Shown here: positions 1 to 6,118 of the stretch, piece after piece
How positions within the stretch are numbered: position 1 is the stretch's first letter
Layout: each line of letters starts with the position of its first letter
NCBI GenBank assembly: GCA_023424235.1
Contig: JAFAEB010000016.1
Coordinates: 1-7,147, forward strand
DNA from: Bacillota bacterium
GTDB taxonomy: Bacteria; Bacillota; Clostridia; Lachnospirales; Lachnospiraceae
Length of the DNA stretch: 7,147 bases
Reading direction: 5' to 3'
Notes under the pieces: model-generated
What the model was told of the DNA's origin: nothing
Database searches by the model: none
What the model saw: the letters and a program-made list of their open reading frames with translations, nothing else
Program-made: the position numbers and the translations under genes

Positions 1-68
1 GTCCAGCTGTTGCGGCAGCTAGTGCAGTTACAGGTAAAATCTCATCACCAGAAGAGCTTTTTAAGTAA
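1..68 (+). CDS. leuC: 3' end of leuC, large subunit of 3-isopropylmalate dehydratase (partial)
   Basis: Only the last 21 codons are present. The frame is open from base 3 and stops with TAA at 66-68. The readable tail is PAVAAASAVTGKISSPEELF followed by K. An alanine-rich stretch with a TGK/PEEL-type ending is typical of the C-terminus of the LeuC/aconitase-like large subunit. The tail is too short to identify alone. The call rests mainly on leuD following 12 bases later, the usual leuC-leuD order. LeuC carries the 4Fe-4S cluster that isomerises 2-isopropylmalate to 3-isopropylmalate in leucine synthesis. The cluster ligands lie outside the window. Confidence 0.85.
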   Translation, partial: PAVAAASAVTGKISSPEELFK

Positions 69-80
69 AGGAGGAGCAAG

Positions 81-563
81 ATGAAGGCACATGGATATGT
101 TCATAAATATGGAGATAATGTTGATACAGATGTTATTATTCCAGCAAGATATTTAAATACCTCCGATCCGAATGAGTTGGCAAAAAATTGCATGGAGGAT
201 ATTGATAAAGACTTTGTTAAAAGAGTGAAACCTGGTGATATTATAATAGGTGGTAAAAATTTCGGTTGTGGTTCTTCAAGAGAGCATGCACCGATTGCAA
301 TTAAAGCTTCAGGCGTCTCTTGCGTAATAGCAGAGACTTTTGCACGTATATTTTATCGCAATAGTATTAATATAGGACTAGCAATTATTGAATGTAGAGA
401 AGCAGCCTTAGAGATATCAGACGCGGATGAAATTGAAGTTGATTTTGATAGTGGTAAGATATATAATATTACAACAAATAAAACTTATACAGGGCAAGCT
501 TTTCCAGAATTTATGCAAAAAATCATAAAAGCTGGTGGTTTAATTAATTATATCAATGGCTAG
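81..563 (+). CDS. leuD: 3-isopropylmalate dehydratase small subunit LeuD
   Basis: This 160-residue protein is the swivelling small subunit that pairs with LeuC to convert 2-isopropylmalate to 3-isopropylmalate in the cytoplasm. Visible marks are GDNVDTDVIIPARYL at residues 11-25, which is the N-terminal active-site loop, and GGKNFGCGSSREHAP at 57-71, the aconitase small-domain signature. ETFARIFYRNSINIGL follows at 85-100. The length fits the short archaeal/clostridial LeuD type; the enterobacterial type is about 200 residues. The loop after RYL reads NT, nearer to loops assigned to isopropylmalate isomerases than to those of homoaconitases. That specificity reading is inference. The ATG at 81 follows an AAGGAGG site at 68-74 and lies 12 bases after the leuC stop, so the two genes are co-transcribed. 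leuB does not follow; a terminator does. Confidence 0.96.
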   Translation: MKAHGYVHKYGDNVDTDVIIPARYLNTSDPNELAKNCMEDIDKDFVKRVKPGDIIIGGKNFGCGSSREHAPIAIKASGVSCVIAETFARIFYRNSINIGLAIIECREAALEISDADEIEVDFDSGKIYNITTNKTYTGQAFPEFMQKIIKAGGLINYING

Positions 564-591
564 ATGAATTTTTTTTAATAATAAGTTAAAA

Positions 592-622
592 ATAATAGTA
601 TGCTTTCATACTGTTCTATTAT
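592..622 (+). other. imperfect hairpin upstream of the leuD terminator
   Basis: GTATG (598-602 with the preceding bases) pairs with CATAC at 607-611 around a CTTT loop. Outer arms ATAATAG (592-598) and CTATTAT (616-622) can pair instead if bases 611-615 are bulged. It is AT-rich, so its stability is modest. It may protect the 3' end of the leu transcript or may be chance. No T-tract follows directly. Confidence 0.35.
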
Positions 623-671
623 AAAAGCTTTCCTGAATTATATTCATGAAAGCTTTTTAATTATTTTTATG
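623..671 (+). terminator. Rho-independent terminator after leuD
   Basis: AAAAGCTTTC at 623-632 is perfectly complementary to GAAAGCTTTT at 648-657. After one mismatch (633/647) the pairing continues for five more pairs (TGAAT with ATTCA) around a three-base loop. A T-rich run with a short AA break follows (654-669). The position 60 bases after the leuD stop, ahead of a separate promoter region, fits termination of the leu operon. Confidence 0.85.
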
Positions 672-677
672 GATAGG

Positions 678-716
678 TTGTAATAACTTGTAAGAAGTGT
701 TAAAATAATATAAAAT
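678..716 (+). promoter_or_regulatory. candidate sigma-A promoter(s) for the DegV gene
   Basis: TTGTAA at 678-683 lies 17 bases before TAAAAT at 701-706. A second TTGTAA at 688-693 lies 17 bases before another TAAAAT at 711-716. Both pairs have the ideal spacing and a moderate match to TTGACA/TATAAT. They are offset by exactly 10 bases. Initiation would give a leader of about 30-40 bases before the ATG at 753. The region is AT-rich, so one or both could be chance, but a promoter is expected here after the terminator. Confidence 0.55.
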
Positions 717-752
717 TGGTATAAAATATTATTTAATAGGAACAGGTGAGAT

Positions 753-1625
753 ATGAAAAATTATGTAATTATTACTGAATCTACAACAGATATTTCTGCT
801 GACATGGTAAAAGAATTAGGAATAGAAGTAATACCGATGACATTTGAATTAGAAGGAGAGAGCTTTACCCATTATCCAGATGAAAGAGAAATGGAATCAA
901 AGGTATTTTATGATAGACTTCGAAAAGGTGAAAAATCTGTAACTTCATTGGTAAATACGGAAACATTTCTTAATTACTTTAGACCAATATTAGAGCAAGG
1001 AAATGATATTTTATACATTTCATTTTCCTCTGGATTAAGTGGAACTTATAATTCATCTTTAATCGCTCGTGAAGAATTATTAGAAGAGTTTAAAGATGCT
1101 AAAATTCTTTGTGTGGACACCAAAGCAGCTTCAGCTGGTGAAGGCTTACTGGTGTATACTGCAGTAAAGAAAAAAGAAGAAGGTTTATCTCTTGATGAGT
1201 TAAGTAAATGGTTAGAGGAGAATGTGTTGTCTCTTTGCCAATGGTTTACAGTAGATGACTTAAATCATTTAAAAAGAGGTGGTAGAGTTAGTGCATTAAG
1301 TGCAACAATTGGAACTGCCTTAAATATAAAACCTGTTCTTCATGTAGATGATGAAGGACATTTAGTTGCTATGGAAAAGGTTAGAGGACGTAAAAAATCC
1401 ATACAAGCTTTATTTGATCATATGGCAGATACCGTAATCAATCCAAAAGATCAAGTTGTTTTTATTAGTCATGGAGATGCGTATGATGATGCTAACTATT
1501 TAGCAGATTTAATAAAAAATGAATTACATGTTAAGGATGTTTTTATAAGTAATATTGGACCTGTTATTGGAACACATTCAGGTCCTGGAACAATTGCATT
1601 ATTTTTCTATGGATCAAAAAGATAG
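753..1625 (+). CDS. DegV family fatty-acid-binding protein (FakB-like)
   Basis: The protein has 290 residues, the usual length for the DegV family. Proteins of this family bind a fatty acid in a buried tunnel. In several Firmicutes they act as FakB, presenting the acyl chain to the kinase FakA for phosphorylation and entry into phospholipid synthesis. Visible family marks are ITESTTDIS at residues 7-15, SVTSLVNTETF at 62-72 (the TS pair is placed to hold the carboxylate), and SFSSGLSGTYNSS at 90-102. Further marks are VDTKAASAGEGLL at 121-133, LKRGGRVS at 173-180 and IGTHSGPGT at 272-280 (the conserved H near the carboxylate). No membrane segment or signal peptide is seen. The ATG has an AGGTGA site at 744-749. 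The fatty acid preference cannot be read. No fakA is in the window. Firmicutes often carry several DegV paralogues, so no gene symbol is given. Confidence 0.93.
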   Translation: MKNYVIITESTTDISADMVKELGIEVIPMTFELEGESFTHYPDEREMESKVFYDRLRKGEKSVTSLVNTETFLNYFRPILEQGNDILYISFSSGLSGTYNSSLIAREELLEEFKDAKILCVDTKAASAGEGLLVYTAVKKKEEGLSLDELSKWLEENVLSLCQWFTVDDLNHLKRGGRVSALSATIGTALNIKPVLHVDDEGHLVAMEKVRGRKKSIQALFDHMADTVINPKDQVVFISHGDAYDDANYLADLIKNELHVKDVFISNIGPVIGTHSGPGTIALFFYGSKR

Positions 1626-1693
1626 ATAGCATTTAACCTAATTAAGTTTATATATTGGTATGGTAACTTCTAATATCAAGAAAAGAGGTCATT

Positions 1694-3292
1694 ATGAAAA
1701 TTACATTTTTAGGTGGAACCCATGAGGTGACTGGAAGTTGTTTTTATTTAGAAGCATGTGGAAGACATATATTAATTGACTGTGGTCTTGAACAAGGACA
1801 GGATGTGTATGAAAATCAAGATATTCCAGTACCTGTGGCTGAAATAGATACCGTGATTTTAACTCATGCACATATGGATCATGCTGGAAAGTTGCCACTT
1901 TTATATGCCAATGGTTTTCGTGGAAGAATTCATGCTACGGGTGCTACAGCACAGCTATGTAAAATTATGCTTCAAGACAGTGCTCATATTCAAATGTCAG
2001 AAGCTGAGTGGAAAAATCGCAAAGGAAGACGTAAAGGTGAAAAACCATTTCTTCCATTATATACCTTAGATGATGCGCTAGGTGCGATTAACTCCTTCAT
2101 TTCTTATGAGTATGAAAGTACCCAAACCTTATATGATGGAATCGATTTTCGTTTTATAGACTGTGGACATTTACTTGGTTCTGCAAGTATTGAGATGTGG
2201 ATTACAGAAGATAATGTTACCAAAAAAATAGTTTTTTCAGGAGATATTGGCAATTTAAATCAACCATTAATCCATGATCCAAAGTATATTGAAGAAGCAG
2301 ATTATGTAGTAATGGAGTCTACCTATGGTGATAGAAATCATGGAGAAAGACCAGACTATATCGGTGAAATAGCTAAAATTATACAATCCACCTTTGATAA
2401 AGGTGGTAACGTAGTTATACCTTCTTTTGCAGTTGGTAGAACACAAATGTTATTATACTTTTTAAGAAAGATTAAGCAAGATAATTTAGTTAAGGGCCAT
2501 GATAATTTTAAAGTTTACGTGGATAGTCCTTTAGCCAATGAAGTAACCAATATATTTATGAAGAATATGCACGGATATTTTGATGATGAAGCAATGGAAC
2601 TTGTAAACAAAGGGATTAATCCAATATCATTTCCAGGGTTATCTACCTCTGTTACAGTAGATGAATCAAAAGCAATTAACTTTAATAAAGAAAGTAAAGT
2701 TATTATTGCAGCAAGTGGTATGTGTGAAGCTGGCCGAATTAGACATCATTTAAAGCATAATTTATGGCGACCAGAAAGTACGATACTTTTTGTAGGTCAT
2801 CAATCGGATGGTACTCTTGGACGTATTATTTTAGATGGTGCTCCTGAAGTTAAATTATTTGGTGAAGTTATTAGTGTAAAAGCAAATATTCATAAGTTAT
2901 CTGGTATGAGCGGTCATGCAGATAAGAATGGTTTATTACGTTGGATTTTAGAATTTAAAAAGAAACCAGAAAAAGTATTTGTGGTACACGGAGATAAGGA
3001 TATCTGTGAGATTTTTAAAGATAATCTAATTGATCTAGGACTAAATGCAGTGGCTCCTTATAGTGGTGATGTATATAACCTATTAGATGGGGAATGTATC
3101 AAACAAGGAGAAATTGTTGAAATACAAACTAAGTCTGATAAGAATAAGATATCAACAAGTGTTTACTCTCGTCTTGTGAATGCAGGTAAACGTTTGATGG
3201 TTGTAATTAAAAATAATGAACAAGGTGCCAATAAAGATCTAGCGAAGTTTACAGATCAAATTAATGCCTTATGTGATAAATGGGATAGGTAA
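1694..3292 (+). CDS. metallo-beta-lactamase / beta-CASP protein, probable RNA-processing nuclease (Cft2/YSH1-like)
   Basis: The 532-residue protein has a complete metallo-beta-lactamase core with an inserted beta-CASP domain. This architecture is shared with CPSF73 and bacterial or archaeal RNA nucleases. Metal-binding marks are HAHMDH at residues 58-63, the histidine in CGHLLGSAS at 158-166, and the aspartate in FSGDIG at 181-186. Beta-CASP marks are VMESTYGD at 206-213 (motif A acid), IPSFAVGRTQ at 242-251, ASGMCEAGRIRHHL at 340-353, VGHQSDGTLGR at 367-377 and SGHAD at 406-410 (probable motif C histidine). VHGD follows at 431-434. All metal ligands look intact. No KH or other RNA-binding domain is fused at the N-terminus, and it is not RNase J-like in overall pattern. 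The ATG follows AAGAGGTC (1683-1690), 68 bases after the DegV gene with no terminator between, so co-transcription is possible. The RNA substrate is unknown. Confidence 0.9.
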   Translation: MKITFLGGTHEVTGSCFYLEACGRHILIDCGLEQGQDVYENQDIPVPVAEIDTVILTHAHMDHAGKLPLLYANGFRGRIHATGATAQLCKIMLQDSAHIQMSEAEWKNRKGRRKGEKPFLPLYTLDDALGAINSFISYEYESTQTLYDGIDFRFIDCGHLLGSASIEMWITEDNVTKKIVFSGDIGNLNQPLIHDPKYIEEADYVVMESTYGDRNHGERPDYIGEIAKIIQSTFDKGGNVVIPSFAVGRTQMLLYFLRKIKQDNLVKGHDNFKVYVDSPLANEVTNIFMKNMHGYFDDEAMELVNKGINPISFPGLSTSVTVDESKAINFNKESKVIIAASGMCEAGRIRHHLKHNLWRPESTILFVGHQSDGTLGRIILDGAPEVKLFGEVISVKANIHKLSGMSGHADKNGLLRWILEFKKKPEKVFVVHGDKDICEIFKDNLIDLGLNAVAPYSGDVYNLLDGECIKQGEIVEIQTKSDKNKISTSVYSRLVNAGKRLMVVIKNNEQGANKDLAKFTDQINALCDKWDR

Positions 3293-3301
3293 TAAAAATA
3301 G

Positions 3302-3334
3302 AAGGGCTCACAGGATTGTGGGCCCTTATTTGTA
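3302..3334. terminator. terminator hairpin shared by the convergent beta-CASP gene and aroE
   Basis: AAGGGCTCAC at 3302-3311 pairs with GTGGGCCCTT at 3318-3327 around a six-base loop. All ten pairs form, one of them a T-G wobble. It lies 9 bases after the plus-strand stop and 17 bases beyond the aroE stop. A T-rich run follows on the plus strand, and a run of A (3294-3298) gives a T-run for the minus strand. It can therefore end both transcripts. Confidence 0.85.
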
Positions 3335-3344
3335 TGAATTTTTA

Positions 3345-4112
3345 TTAATTATTAAAGGTTTCTTCTAGTTCATAGTAAATTTTTAAGATTAATTCTTTAT
3401 CTATCTTTCCATCTAAAAAGTAACTAGCTGCATAAACAGCTTGAGCAACAAGCATTAATAAACCGTTTACGGTCTTAATACCTAGTGAGCTGCTCTCTTG
3501 TAATAATTTTGTTTGTAATGGATTGTATATTATATCAATTACAGCCTCTAATGTATGAAATAATGATACATCAATTGGGCTTTTATCAACATTAGGATAC
3601 ATACCAACAGGACTCGTGTTTACGATTATATTTGCATCTAGATGTTTTCTAAAACAATCTTCATAAGTAATTGCACCATTTGTAGCTGTATTTTTAACCA
3701 TGATTATTTCTTTTGCACAAAGATGTTCAACCACTCGTATTACAGCTTTTGATGCACCGCCGGTCCCAAGTATAATAACCTTTTTGTTTTTTACATCAAT
3801 TCCTTCATGCTCTAGGGTAAATAAAAAACCATTATAATCCGTGTTAAATCCATATAACAGGTTGTCTTTATTAAGAATTGTGTTACATGCTCCAATGATA
3901 CGAGCATTATCATCTAATTTATCAATATATGGTATAACATCTTCTTTGTAAGGTATGGTTACATTAATACCTTTAAAGTTTTTTTCTTTCATGAATATAT
4001 GAAACTCTTCTTTATTTAAAGGATTTAGTTCATATTTATAGTCTGATAGTTTCTCATGAATAATCTTTGAGTAACTATGTCCAAGCTTTTCGCCAATTAA
4101 TCCGTATTCCAT
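3345..4112 (-). CDS. aroE: shikimate dehydrogenase AroE, short form
   Basis: This enzyme reduces 3-dehydroshikimate to shikimate with NADPH in the chorismate pathway. The 255-residue reading begins at the ATG at 4112, which has AGGAGG at 4125-4120 (minus strand), 7 bases away. A start at 4154 would add 14 residues upstream of this site and is less likely. Visible marks are GHSYSKIIHEKL at residues 11-22 (shikimate-binding serines), NVTIPYKE at 50-57 with catalytic K56, GACNT at 74-78, and FNTDYNGF at 89-96 with catalytic D92. The dinucleotide loop GTGGAS is at 116-121, followed by NTSPVGMYPN at 165-174, DIIYNP at 193-198 and NGLLMLVAQA at 216-225. Family members usually have about 270-290 residues. 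The missing length is mainly after the second Rossmann strand, where the usual NRT-type NADP phosphate contact reads MVKNTATNG. The gene stands alone, convergent to its left neighbour and divergent from spoIIIA. Confidence 0.93.
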   Translation of the reverse strand: MEYGLIGEKLGHSYSKIIHEKLSDYKYELNPLNKEEFHIFMKEKNFKGINVTIPYKEDVIPYIDKLDDNARIIGACNTILNKDNLLYGFNTDYNGFLFTLEHEGIDVKNKKVIILGTGGASKAVIRVVEHLCAKEIIMVKNTATNGAITYEDCFRKHLDANIIVNTSPVGMYPNVDKSPIDVSLFHTLEAVIDIIYNPLQTKLLQESSSLGIKTVNGLLMLVAQAVYAASYFLDGKIDKELILKIYYELEETFNN

Positions 4113-4267
4113 AATTATACCTCCTAAGTTCATTTGAGTTTTAGTAGTAAGCAAAATTCAATTTCATATTTCATGTTTTAGTATAGTAGTTAAAAAAATT
4201 ACTATATGAAACTAATATAATTATATAATTAAAAATTAATATGCTTGGTCTACTTACTGTGTTTCTT
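4113..4267. other. divergent gap between aroE and spoIIIA, aroE side
   Basis: This very AT-rich stretch should hold the aroE promoter. The best -10 I see on the minus strand is TATACT (4185-4180), but no good -35 lies 16-18 bases before it, so I do not call it as a promoter. A weak hairpin, ATAGTAGTT (4183-4191) with AATTACTAT (4197-4205), overlaps it. No coding potential is apparent. Confidence 0.4.
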
Positions 4268-4296
4268 TCATATTGTTAAAAAGATTATCATATATA
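4268..4296 (+). promoter_or_regulatory. candidate upstream sigma-E promoter for spoIIIA
   Basis: TCATATT at 4268-4274 matches the B. subtilis sigma-E -35 consensus (KMATATT). CATATATA at 4289-4296, 14 bases further on, resembles the -10 consensus CATACAHT with two differences. Initiation near 4303 would leave a leader of about 70 bases before spoIIIAA. The B. subtilis spoIIIA operon is known to be driven by sigma-E, which supports the reading. The background is AT-rich, so chance is possible. Confidence 0.5.
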
Positions 4297-4323
4297 AGAA
4301 TTCTTTTCAATCAAAATATCCGG

Positions 4324-4351
4324 TCATATTTTTCGTGCTTGGACATATATT
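4324..4351 (+). promoter_or_regulatory. candidate proximal sigma-E promoter for spoIIIA
   Basis: TCATATT at 4324-4330 fits the -35 consensus KMATATT exactly. CATATATT at 4344-4351 differs from the -10 consensus CATACAHT at one base. The spacer is 13 bases, at the short end of the accepted 13-15. Initiation near 4357-4359 would place the 5' end almost at the Shine-Dalgarno sequence (4358-4364), giving a very short leader. This is the better matched of two tandem candidates. Confidence 0.65.
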
Positions 4352-4373
4352 GTTTAAAAGGAGGAGGGAAGGA

Positions 4374-5327
4374 ATGAATAAAAAAGACGAGCTGTTAAAA
4401 ATATTTTCACTTAAATTAAGAACCTTACTTGGAAAAGTGAACTTTGATTATGACAAATTGCAAGAAATCCGTTTAAGAGTAAATGGACCTTTACTTGTAA
4501 TCTATGATAATAGAGAATATTTTATAAATTCAGAATCCATGTTAGTAAGTGTAGATGAGGATTTATATTATATTAATAAAAATGAGATTAGAGAAACAAT
4601 GGAATATATTAGTAATTATTCCTTATATGCCTTTGAAGAAGAACTAAAACAAGGATTTATTACTATTATTGGTGGACACCGTATTGGAATAACTGGAAAA
4701 GCAGTTTTAGAAGATAATAAGATAAAAAGTATTAAACACATATCTTTTATCAATATTCGCCTATCCCATCAAATGAAAGGATGCGGAGATAAGGTGATAC
4801 CATACATAGTTGATAGTAAAAGTAATGATATATTTCATACACTTATTATATCACCACCAAGATGTGGTAAAACCACACTATTGCGTGATGTAATAAGACA
4901 GTTATCCGATGGGGACAAAGATAGACCTGGTATGACGGTTTCAGTAGTAGATGAACGTTCTGAGATTGCTGCATGTTATATGGGAGTACCTCAGAATGAT
5001 CTAGGTATAAGAACGGATGTACTAGATTGCTGTCCAAAAGCAAAAGGAATGCTAATGTTAATTCGTTCCATGTCTCCAAGAATAATAGCTGTAGATGAGG
5101 TAGGTTCTCATGAAGATATAGAAGCAATTGAATATGTAATGAATTGTGGTTGTAAATTAATAGCAACGGTGCATGGTAACTCCATCGAAGATATTAAAAG
5201 CAAACCGATTTTAGGAAGACTAGTGGAAGAGAAGCTATTTGAACGATATATTCTTCTTAGTAATAATAATGGGGTGGGGCATTTAGAAGAGATATATGAT
5301 CTTAGAGGAAATAGCATTCTAAAGTGA
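4374..5327 (+). CDS. spoIIIAA: stage III sporulation protein SpoIIIAA, ATPase of the mother cell-forespore channel
   Basis: SpoIIIAA is a cytoplasmic ATPase related to type II/IV secretion and pilus motors (GspE/VirB11 type). It is thought to power the SpoIIIA-SpoIIQ complex in the mother cell after engulfment. The 317-residue reading starts at the ATG at 4374, after AAAGGAGG at 4357-4364. An in-frame ATG at 4245 would add 43 residues, but it has no ribosome site and would run across the predicted promoter. Visible marks are LQEIRLRVNGPL at residues 29-40, IIGGHRIGITGKAV at 98-111 and NIRLSHQ at 127-133. The Walker A loop is SPPRCGKTTLLRD at 160-172 with K166 and T167. VVDERSEIA lies at 191-199, the Walker B segment RIIAVDEVG at 236-244 and ATVHG at 264-268. 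All ATPase motifs are intact. It is the first gene of the operon, 21 bases before spoIIIAB. Confidence 0.96.
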   Translation: MNKKDELLKIFSLKLRTLLGKVNFDYDKLQEIRLRVNGPLLVIYDNREYFINSESMLVSVDEDLYYINKNEIRETMEYISNYSLYAFEEELKQGFITIIGGHRIGITGKAVLEDNKIKSIKHISFINIRLSHQMKGCGDKVIPYIVDSKSNDIFHTLIISPPRCGKTTLLRDVIRQLSDGDKDRPGMTVSVVDERSEIAACYMGVPQNDLGIRTDVLDCCPKAKGMLMLIRSMSPRIIAVDEVGSHEDIEAIEYVMNCGCKLIATVHGNSIEDIKSKPILGRLVEEKLFERYILLSNNNGVGHLEEIYDLRGNSILK

Positions 5328-5348
5328 TGAGGGAAAGGAGGAGAAATC

Positions 5349-5873
5349 TTGTTACTAATTAAAATTCTTGGATGCGTATTAATTATAAGCTCTTGTACTG
5401 GTATGGGATGGTATTTTAGTAGTGAGCTAAAAACTAGAATAAAAGATTTAAAAGAGCTTAAAAAACTAATTTATCTACTACGTGGTGATATACGATATGC
5501 CAATACCCCTTTACCTGAAGCCGTACAAGCTCTATCCATAAGGCATGAGGGAAAATATAGGCAATTTCTATCAGTGATAGCAGATAGGCTGCATGAATTA
5601 GGTGGATTATCATTTTATCAAATTTGGAAAGAGGCTGTTGATAAAGAACTAAATAAAACCTCTCTTAGTACGAAAGATAGGAATGGGTTAATTTCGTTAG
5701 GTGAGACCTTAGGATATTTAGACAAGGATATGCAAATGAATACATTAGATTTGTATATTTCCCAGTTAGAAGATGAAATCATTGATTTATCCAAAAATGT
5801 TAAGGAAAAATCATACTTGTACAGTTCATTAGGGATTATGGGTGGAATATTTATAACAATCATAATGCTTTAA
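5349..5873 (+). CDS. spoIIIAB: stage III sporulation protein SpoIIIAB
   Basis: The 174-residue membrane protein belongs to the SpoIIIA complex. The family resembles GspF/TadC-type platform proteins of secretion systems, which fits a partner role next to the SpoIIIAA ATPase; that role is inferred. A hydrophobic segment at residues 6-23 is followed by the family signature region, with RIKDLKELKKLIYLLRGDI at 30-48 and ANTPLPEAV at 51-59. A charged helical middle and a second hydrophobic segment at 158-174 complete it. The start is TTG at 5349, seven bases after a strong AAAGGAGG (5334-5341). No ATG is near and the next in-frame methionine would remove the first membrane segment. The N-terminal segment contains ISSC at 13-16, which resembles a lipobox. 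The length is normal for the family. Confidence 0.94.
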   Translation: MLLIKILGCVLIISSCTGMGWYFSSELKTRIKDLKELKKLIYLLRGDIRYANTPLPEAVQALSIRHEGKYRQFLSVIADRLHELGGLSFYQIWKEAVDKELNKTSLSTKDRNGLISLGETLGYLDKDMQMNTLDLYISQLEDEIIDLSKNVKEKSYLYSSLGIMGGIFITIIML

Positions 5874-5908
5874 TATACAAATTTAGTTGAAACATAAAGG
5901 AGGATAAC

Positions 5909-6103
5909 ATGACTATCAACCTGATATTTAGAATTGCAGCGGTAGGCATATTGGTTTCTGTCTTAAACCAAGTACTAAAGCAATCTGGAAGAGAAGAGCA
6001 AGCATTTTTAACAACATTAGCTGGTTTAATCCTAGTTCTTTTTTGGATTGTTCCATATATATCCGAGCTTTTTGATATAATCAGGAATTTATTCGCTTTG
6101 TAA
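5909..6103 (+). CDS. spoIIIAC: stage III sporulation protein SpoIIIAC
   Basis: This 64-residue protein is made of two membrane helices, roughly residues 4-20 and 33-52. They are joined by a short polar turn containing KQSGREEQA at 24-32, a conserved feature of SpoIIIAC. It is an integral membrane part of the mother-cell SpoIIIA complex; its individual role is not well defined. It is related to the N-terminal part of SpoIIIAD. The ATG at 5909 follows AAAGGAGG at 5896-5903. The 35-base gap after spoIIIAB contains no terminator, and the next gene starts 15 bases after its stop. Length and pattern are as expected for the family. Confidence 0.95.
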   Translation: MTINLIFRIAAVGILVSVLNQVLKQSGREEQAFLTTLAGLILVLFWIVPYISELFDIIRNLFAL

Positions 6104-6118
6104 AGTGAGGTGTAAGAG

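Noticed and set aside
1626..1693. Promoter or terminator between the DegV and beta-CASP genes
   Set aside because: I found no hairpin with a T-run and no -35/-10 pair with acceptable spacing, so only the ribosome site is supported.
1701..2069. Small frames at 1701-1898 (minus) and 1866-2069 (plus) within the beta-CASP gene
   Set aside because: Their translations show no recognisable domain and they are fully covered by the conserved frame.
4113..4154. AroE start at 4154, adding 14 residues
   Set aside because: The ATG at 4112 has a well-spaced AGGAGG, which lies inside the supposed extension. MEYGLIGEKLGHS matches the normal AroE N-terminus.
4183..4205. Small inverted repeat in the aroE-spoIIIA gap as a regulator site or terminator
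   Set aside because: It is almost purely A/T with one wobble pair and a poly-A loop. That is expected by chance in such AT-rich DNA, and it has no proper T-tract context for either gene.
4245..4373. N-terminal extension of SpoIIIAA by 43 residues from the ATG at 4245
   Set aside because: There is no ribosome site before 4245. The extension overlaps both predicted sigma-E promoters, and the ATG at 4374 has a strong AAAGGAGG and gives the normal family length.
4846..5317. Minus-strand open frames opposite spoIIIAA (4846-5166 and 5108-5317)
   Set aside because: They lie wholly inside a clear gene, show no family motifs, and lack ribosome sites. They are antisense shadows.
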